Made by a program: the position numbers and the translations under genes
Shown: positions 59,401 to 64,000 of the stretch, piece by piece
Numbering within the stretch: the first letter of the stretch is position 1
Layout: the number at the start of each line of letters is the position of its first letter
Assembly: GCA_003255065.1 (NCBI GenBank)
Contig: QAOA01001609.1
Span: forward strand, 9,093 to 73,092
Direction: 5' to 3'
Length of the DNA: 64,000 bases
Source of the DNA: Cercis canadensis
Taxonomy: Eukaryota; Streptophyta; Magnoliopsida; Fabales; Fabaceae
Notes under the pieces: model-generated
Told to the model about the DNA's origin: nothing
Databases searched by the model: none
The model's input: only the letters and a program-made list of their open reading frames with translations

Positions 59401-59626
59401 CTCTCAAATGTATGACTCCGACAGTGAAGGGATAGCCACCTAGCCAGAGAGGAAGAAGGACAGTGAGTGAAAGGGAGAGCGACGGGGAGTGGGGGCCGAG
59501 TAGTAGGGAAGGGTTAGGGATTTTGACTTACAGATCGGGGGGTGGGGAGGCACCTGGGCAGAGATAGATAAATTGTAGGAAATGAGAATGAGACTCATAT
59601 TAATCAAAACGACGTCGCATCATACT
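56442..59626. other. Non-coding 5' part of the hAT element
   Basis: It lies between the transposase start and the right terminal repeats. It has no long frame and probably holds the leader, introns and promoter of the transposase gene. A 72-bp tandem duplication lies at 58931-59074 and a short CA run at 59097-59109. Confidence 0.55.
58931..59074. repeat. 72-bp tandem duplication
   Basis: GAATCGCAGAAGAG starts at 58931 and 59003, and both copies run to CTCAACTAATTTA. Confidence 0.9.
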
Positions 59627-59905
59627 AATCGGTTCGGTTCGGTTTTATTTCGGTTTTCATTCATGTAAACCGAAAACCGAACCGGGGTACTCGGTTTTTC
59701 ACAAATACAAACCGAAAACCNCGGATCATTTCACTCGGTTTGACTCGGTTTCAGTTCGGTTCGGTCGGTTTTTCGGTTTTGGCTTACACCCCTATTCTTC
59801 TATTCTCTTTTGTTGATATTGTTGCTTATTTTATTATCATTCTGAGTTTCTGCTTTGTAGTGGAATGCTGAGGTTTGCTATAGTTTCGTTTATTGGAATC
59901 ACTGA

Positions 59906-60040
59906 GGTTGTGTTTGGATGAGGTATTTGCCAAATTATTGTGTATTTCAAATACATGTATTTGAAATGCAGCATTTCAAATACATGTATTACACTCTACA
60001 AATACATTACACTCTACAAATACCTCATCCAAACACACCC
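59906..60040. mobile_element. Tourist/Harbinger-like MITE, 135 bp
   Basis: Inverted ends GGTTGTGTTTGGATGAGG and CCTCATCCAAACACACCC with the inner CAAATA/TATTTG continuing, flanked by TGA on both sides (59903-59905 and 60041-60043). The end sequence and a 3-bp target duplication suit the PIF/Harbinger group, although the usual target is TTA or TAA. Confidence 0.7.
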
Positions 60041-60100
60041 TGAAGGAATTTGAGTTTCTGCCTCAAGACACAAACAACCTTTCAAAAATTTTCCTAAGTA

Positions 60101-60912
60101 TTACTTCTGATACCTTCACTTTTGATTAGCTCTCTGTCTCTTCTCATTTTCCCATTCTCGATCATACATACTATAAACAGGTTAAGGACACAACAGTGCA
60201 ACACTATTGATAAATATGCATCGAACATCAACAGCTGATTGACAGAACTAAAGAAACAATTCTAAGAAAAGATTTTGAATTAACTCTACATTATGCTCAT
60301 GAATCAACAACAGTTCAAGCAGGAATGAACATCACCCCATACCATGCATACTTCAGTAACTCAACTAGAGGACTCCACTCATGGCAGCTACTTACATCCC
60401 ATTTAAGATTTAAGTAACTGGTAAAATATGAAAATTACATATTGATTTGCATCACAGAAATGCACTCCACCTTAGATATGCAGTAAAGTATATAAAACAC
60501 TCCAGTTCAAGGCATATAAATAGTTATATATTTTTAATTTAACTATGCATATCACCATAAGCATGACGTGAAATCAAAATTTGAGGTTACGGATCTGAAT
60601 CACGACTGTTCATCTTGCTTGCTGGTGCCTCTTTACCATGAATCCTGAGACCTGGTTCGTCTAAGTAACCTGCACGCTGGATTATGGGTCCCTTTCTGTC
60701 TCCCCTGTCTCTTCCATCATATGATTGTGACATACCAATACCAGGAGGAGGAGGTGGAAGGGCCCTGGTGAGTACTCACCAGGTTCACCTGTTTGTAGAT
60801 GCTCCCTCCTGAGTTTACATCTCTTGGATGCTGCGTTTAAATCCATCTCTTCCTTCAGAATGTTTGTTTTCTTTCTCTCCCTCTCTCTCTCACGGAGCTC
60901 CCTTTCTTCCAC
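60101..60912 (-). pseudogene. THO2: Two C-terminal exons resembling THO complex subunit 2
   Basis: THO2 is a scaffold of the nuclear THO/TREX mRNA export complex. Exon a (60912-60591) has an AG acceptor (TTCTGTAG) and a GT donor (GTAACC). It reads VEERELREREREKK-like basic/acidic text, EEMDLNAASKRCKLRREHL, GEPGEYSP, then, one frame later, PPPPPGIGMSQSYDGRDRGD and GLRIHGKEAPASKMN..RDSDP. Exon b (60170 down) continues MYDREWENEKRQRANQK and then TGA (60116-60118), where the family continues with Arg. The join gives DSDP|MYDREW. A one-base frameshift in exon a and the CGA-to-TGA-like stop mark it as dead. No earlier exons were recognised. The family call is from memory of conserved C-terminal text. 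Confidence 0.6.
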
Positions 60913-61199
60913 CTACAGAAAAGATAGATGCAGGATAACATTAGAAGTATAACAACAGCATGAAGTTCTAATCAAATAACTAGAAATTGGAAAACTAAAT
61001 TGAGATGCAAAACTATAGCACAAAAAAAAAAAAAAACAGAAACACAAATTCCTTCAGTGATTCCAAGAAACGAAACTATAGCAAACCGCAACATTCCACT
61101 ATAAAGCAGAAAGTCAGAATGATAATAAAATGAGCAACAATATTGACAAAAGAGAAGGGAAGAAGAAAGTAGAGAGAGAAGGGAAAAAGAAAGTAGATG

Positions 61200-61385
61200 A
61201 TGAGGTGCTAATTTTTGTGTCGCTTTGACACTAAATTAGCTTTTTTTATTGTCACATAGATAAATTATTTATAATATCAGCACTAAATTGATGAAATTAT
61301 AACTAGGGATGACGACAAGAACCCAATTAAAAAATTTCAAATTATAAGAATCCCAAAAGAAGAAAAAAAAAAAATCTAGGGACAG
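61200..61385. mobile_element. Half copy of the 62999-63537 foldback element
   Basis: It matches the right arm (about 63318-63480) in order: GCTAATTTTTGTG, TTATTGTCACATAGA, ACCCAATTAAAAAATT and CCCAAAAGA. The left arm is absent. Confidence 0.65.
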
Positions 61386-62245
61386 AAACTGAGAGAAGAA
61401 AGAAGAATGGCAGAGACGAAAGACCAATTGGAAGAACTCGGAGCCTTGCTTCACCTTGCCTCTCAAGCTCACCTATTTAGTTCTAAAACACTAATTGATA
61501 GCTAAGGTAGGAAACCCCTCTCTCAATTTCTCTAAATATCTCTGTCACTTTCTCTCTATCTGAAACTATGTTTTTCTCTTTAGGTTGTTTCTCTCTCTCT
61601 AGAAAATAAGGATTTGGTAATTGGCTTGGTAGAACCGCCACCACCAGGGGAGCCACCTCGATATGGATTTGATTTTTGGTTGGCAAAGCTTTGATTCTTC
61701 TCTATGGTGGTGTCTCTGTTTGGTTCCCTTGAAATTGTTTAGGTTTTGCTAAAAAAAAAATGGATGTGAACGGGAATAGGGTGGAACGACCGCCACTGGA
61801 GGCAACACCTTTCTCGGCTACTTCCTATCGGCTTGAAAAAATTTATTTCTCCTATACTGTGCTGGGTAGTCTATGTGTGTACATGTAGGTATTGAGAGAC
61901 AAAATTATAAGAATTAGTTAGTAAAAAATATATTTGATTGAGACCCCTTCCCTTTTTTCTTTAGAGTTTTTCTCTTTTTTCTTCCAGAATTCCTAGTCTA
62001 GATTTTTGTCAATGTGTGTAGAGAAAGATTTATGTTCTATGTGCTTCATGTGTTTTAAAATTCTTTTTGCGGTGTTATTTATGGATCAAAGACTTGAAAA
62101 ATGCATTTTTATATCTTATTTCCACCATTACCTCACTTTTAAAACAAATTTCATAACTACTGTGGTTTTTTTTATTTTTTTATTTTTCTGATATGATCAA
62201 AGAAGGCAGAGGGGAGCAAATCAAATGTAAATGATGTAATTGTGT

Positions 62246-62420
62246 AAATTGTGTCACCTACTTCTGACATGTCAGTGCTTTGCTTAGAGAGGTGACACAA
62301 TTGGGGAAATTGTGTCACCATAAAGGTGATGCCATTTGTTAGGTGATGCAATCTCTTCAATTGTGTCACCATCAAAATGACGTAGTTCTCCCAATACGTC
62401 ACCATTATATGTCACCAGAT
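62246..62420. repeat. Cluster of GTGTCACC / GGTGACAC motifs
   Basis: At least six copies of GTGTCACC, GGTGACAC, ACGTCACC or GGTGATGC lie within 175 bp in both orientations, several next to AATTGT. Such clusters are found just inside the ends of CACTA and other DNA transposons, but I found no matching terminus. Confidence 0.5.
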
Positions 62421-62998
62421 TCCTTGACATTTATGTGATATTTTGTTCACTATATTTTGTGACAACTTCTCAAATTGTGTGACAACATTTGCCAGAGCTC
62501 CATATAAGCGAGAGAAATAAAAAATANAAAAAAAAAAAAAAAAAAAAAAGTTATGACAAAAGGAGGATAGAGCTTGCTGTGCGAAAATGACTACAACTTA
62601 TCAAAGAACTTATATGTTTGTCATTTTTAATGTGTGTTAATTTTATTTTCATATAATATATGTTTTAAAGTGTTTATTGAAATTGATAGCATAGTCTTGC
62701 TTGTTACCTTACGTTTAAGTGTGTTAATTTTGACTCATGCTTTAAAGTGTGTTAAATTAATTTTGTTGTGAGATATTGTTTAAAATGAATAAGTTTATAA
62801 GTATTGAATTAAATAAGAAGTGCATAATTTGTGGTATGTGCAGTAAAATTAGATAATATATGAGGACTTTTTTGAGATTATAAATAAATTTTTATGTTGC
62901 TTATGGGTAAGGGATTTTATTATTGGATACTTTAGAAAGATGAAATATCACTCGTAGGAATTAATAGTGTTGATTGGTGTAATTTATACATTAATTTA

Positions 62999-63537
62999 AG
63001 GTTAAAATGTACTATAGATCTCTATAGTTTAAACAAATTTTGAATCAGGTCCCTATAATTTTTTTTTTCTCTTTTGGGGTCTTTATAGTTTGAATTTTTT
63101 TTTAAATGGATCCCTACCGTCATCCTCGGTTATAATTCTATCAATTTAGTATTGACATAGCAAACGGTTTGTCTATGTGGCAATTAAAAAAATTGATATA
63201 GCACCAAAATGGCAAACGACTTATTTATGTGGCAATAAAAAAAAACTGATGAAGCATAAAAATGACAATAAAATTGTCACCTCATCATATTTTCTATGCA
63301 TTTTTTTAAGCCAAAATTTAATGAGGTGGCAATTTTTGTGCTACTTTGGCGTCACGTCAATTTCTTTTATTGTCACATAGACAAGTCATTTGTTATGTTA
63401 ACATTAAATTAAGGGGGTTAGAATCAGGGACCCAATTAAAAAATTCAATTATAAAGACCCCAAAAGAGGAAAAAAAATTTATAGGCACTTGATTCAAATT
63501 CATCCAAACTATAGGGATATACAATACATTTTAACCT
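62999..63537. mobile_element. Foldback element with long inverted arms
   Basis: The ends are AGGTTAAAATGTA and TACATTTTAACCT, and the inverted similarity continues about 250 bp inward from each side (for example CTTTTGGGGTCTTTATA against TATAAAGACCCCAAAAG). TAATTTA flanks it on both sides (62992-62998 and 63538-63544). There is no coding capacity. A common plant MITE or foldback type; the superfamily is not settled. Confidence 0.85.
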
Positions 63538-63738
63538 TAATTTAGACATTTAAATGTCTTCGCGAGTTTATGAAAATATATGCTCAAATAATGTAAATTA
63601 ACAGTTTATTCATTTACACATCATAAAAATATCTGCACTAAAGCTTTCAGCCATGTCCACCATGTTTGAGTCGATCTCTTGTCCCACAATCTCATCCATG
63701 TCTCTCACATTGAGACGTCCAGTGGGGTTACCCGGTTG

Positions 63739-63975
63739 TTAAGCACGAACCTCCTTCTCGTCTAGGTAGTCATCCAAGTATGTTGAAAAGTCTAGCATAT
63801 TATCACTTTGGTCTGTATAATCAACAAGAGCACTTGACTGTGGGGTCATCACATAATTGACCAACATATCTGAAAATGATCCATACGACGACCCTACTCT
63901 TAGGTCGAGGTCGACACTAAGTCCTGATGGGGGCATTGCTATAAACGCCAAATATGTTACATGAGGGCAAAGCAA
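63739..63975 (-). CDS. Unrecognised partial frame at window edge
   Basis: A 78-codon frame ends in TAA at 63739 with an acidic C-terminus (STYLDDYLDEKEVRA). The text (PSGLSVDLDLRVGSSYGSFS) is more protein-like than neighbouring frames. It may extend beyond the window as the last exon of a minus-strand gene or transposon protein. No motif is recognised. Confidence 0.25.
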   Translation of the reverse strand: MLCPHVTYLAFIAMPPSGLSVDLDLRVGSSYGSFSDMLVNYVMTPQSSALVDYTDQSDNMLDFSTYLDDYLDEKEVRA

Positions 63976-64000
63976 CTCCCCCTATATAAGCATTAACCAT

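Larger units (their letters stand above)
52885..59794 (-). mobile_element. hAT-superfamily DNA transposon, 6.9 kb
   Basis: The ends are perfect 11-bp inverted repeats: TAGGGGTGTAA at 52885-52895 and TTACACCCCTA at 59784-59794. Inside both ends are dense CGGTTCGGTT-type subterminal repeats (52897-53050 and 59627-59780), typical of plant hAT elements and probable transposase binding sites. A minus-strand hAT transposase lies at 53612-56121. No 8-bp target duplication could be matched (left GCTGCTAC, right TTCTTCTA), so one end may be rearranged. The right end contains the N at 59721. Confidence 0.85.
60930..62998. other. Non-coding stretch with repeat remnants
   Basis: It includes an A run near 61021-61035, half of a foldback element (61200-61385), a cluster of GTGTCACC motifs (62246-62420) and an A run after the N at 62527. 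No gene is seen. Confidence 0.5.

Noticed and set aside
1..64000. CRISPR array, bacterial operon, ribosomal RNA or organelle insertion
   Set aside because: Nothing with regular spacers, no rRNA-like or bacterial gene text; all repeats are explained by plant mobile elements, tandem duplications or assembly overlaps.

Overview
The window is plant nuclear DNA: it is AT-rich and dense in transposons, its genes are split by introns with GT/AG borders, and every recognisable family is plant-specific (a G-type lectin receptor kinase, a probable amidase of the At4g34880 type, Met-tRNA-primed LTR elements, a RICESLEEPER-like hAT transposase). A woody eudicot is likely; I cannot name the species. No complete, undamaged protein-coding gene is visible.

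Layout. (1) 1-14.9 kb: two copies of a 3.4-kb segment (1-3473 and 10804-14237) carry an orphan last exon, a SINE and a DNA transposon that is cut short in copy 1 and complete, with a target duplication, in copy 2. Between them, 3.5-9.4 kb is a patchwork of repeated fragments joined at single N bases; it holds a decayed minus-strand reading frame that may come from an endogenous pararetrovirus. (2) 14.9-19.2 kb: a SINE, a purine tract and a plus-strand relative of the repeat family that lies on the minus strand at 6-10.8 kb. (3) 19.2-24.4 kb: a minus-strand amidase gene with five recognisable exons, broken in exon 1 by a 302-bp TRIM retrotransposon and a frameshift. (4) 24.9-45.6 kb: a tandem duplication of about 10 kb. 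Each unit holds a copia-type LTR element with a decayed gag and protease but no reverse transcriptase or integrase core, then a fragment of the amidase 3' end, a SINE and the start of a MULE-like foldback element. (5) 45.6-48.6 kb: no gene seen. (6) 48.7-51.1 kb: a G-type lectin receptor kinase on the minus strand, open for about 800 codons except for one TAA, with a 295-bp tandem repeat array upstream. (7) 52.9-59.8 kb: a 6.9-kb hAT element whose transposase is wrecked by internal tandem duplications. (8) 59.8-64 kb: two decayed exons resembling the C-terminus of THO2, a small Harbinger-like MITE, a long foldback element plus half of another copy, and a short unknown reading frame.

The genes do not form a pathway. 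The main story is structural: nested and duplicated mobile elements breaking genes, overlaid by assembly artefacts. Most single Ns sit between directly repeated or unrelated flanks, so copy numbers and some duplications need checking against raw reads. The best-supported biology is the TRIM insertion in the amidase, the GAATC-flanked non-autonomous copia element with a possible extra domain, and the single-stop receptor kinase.
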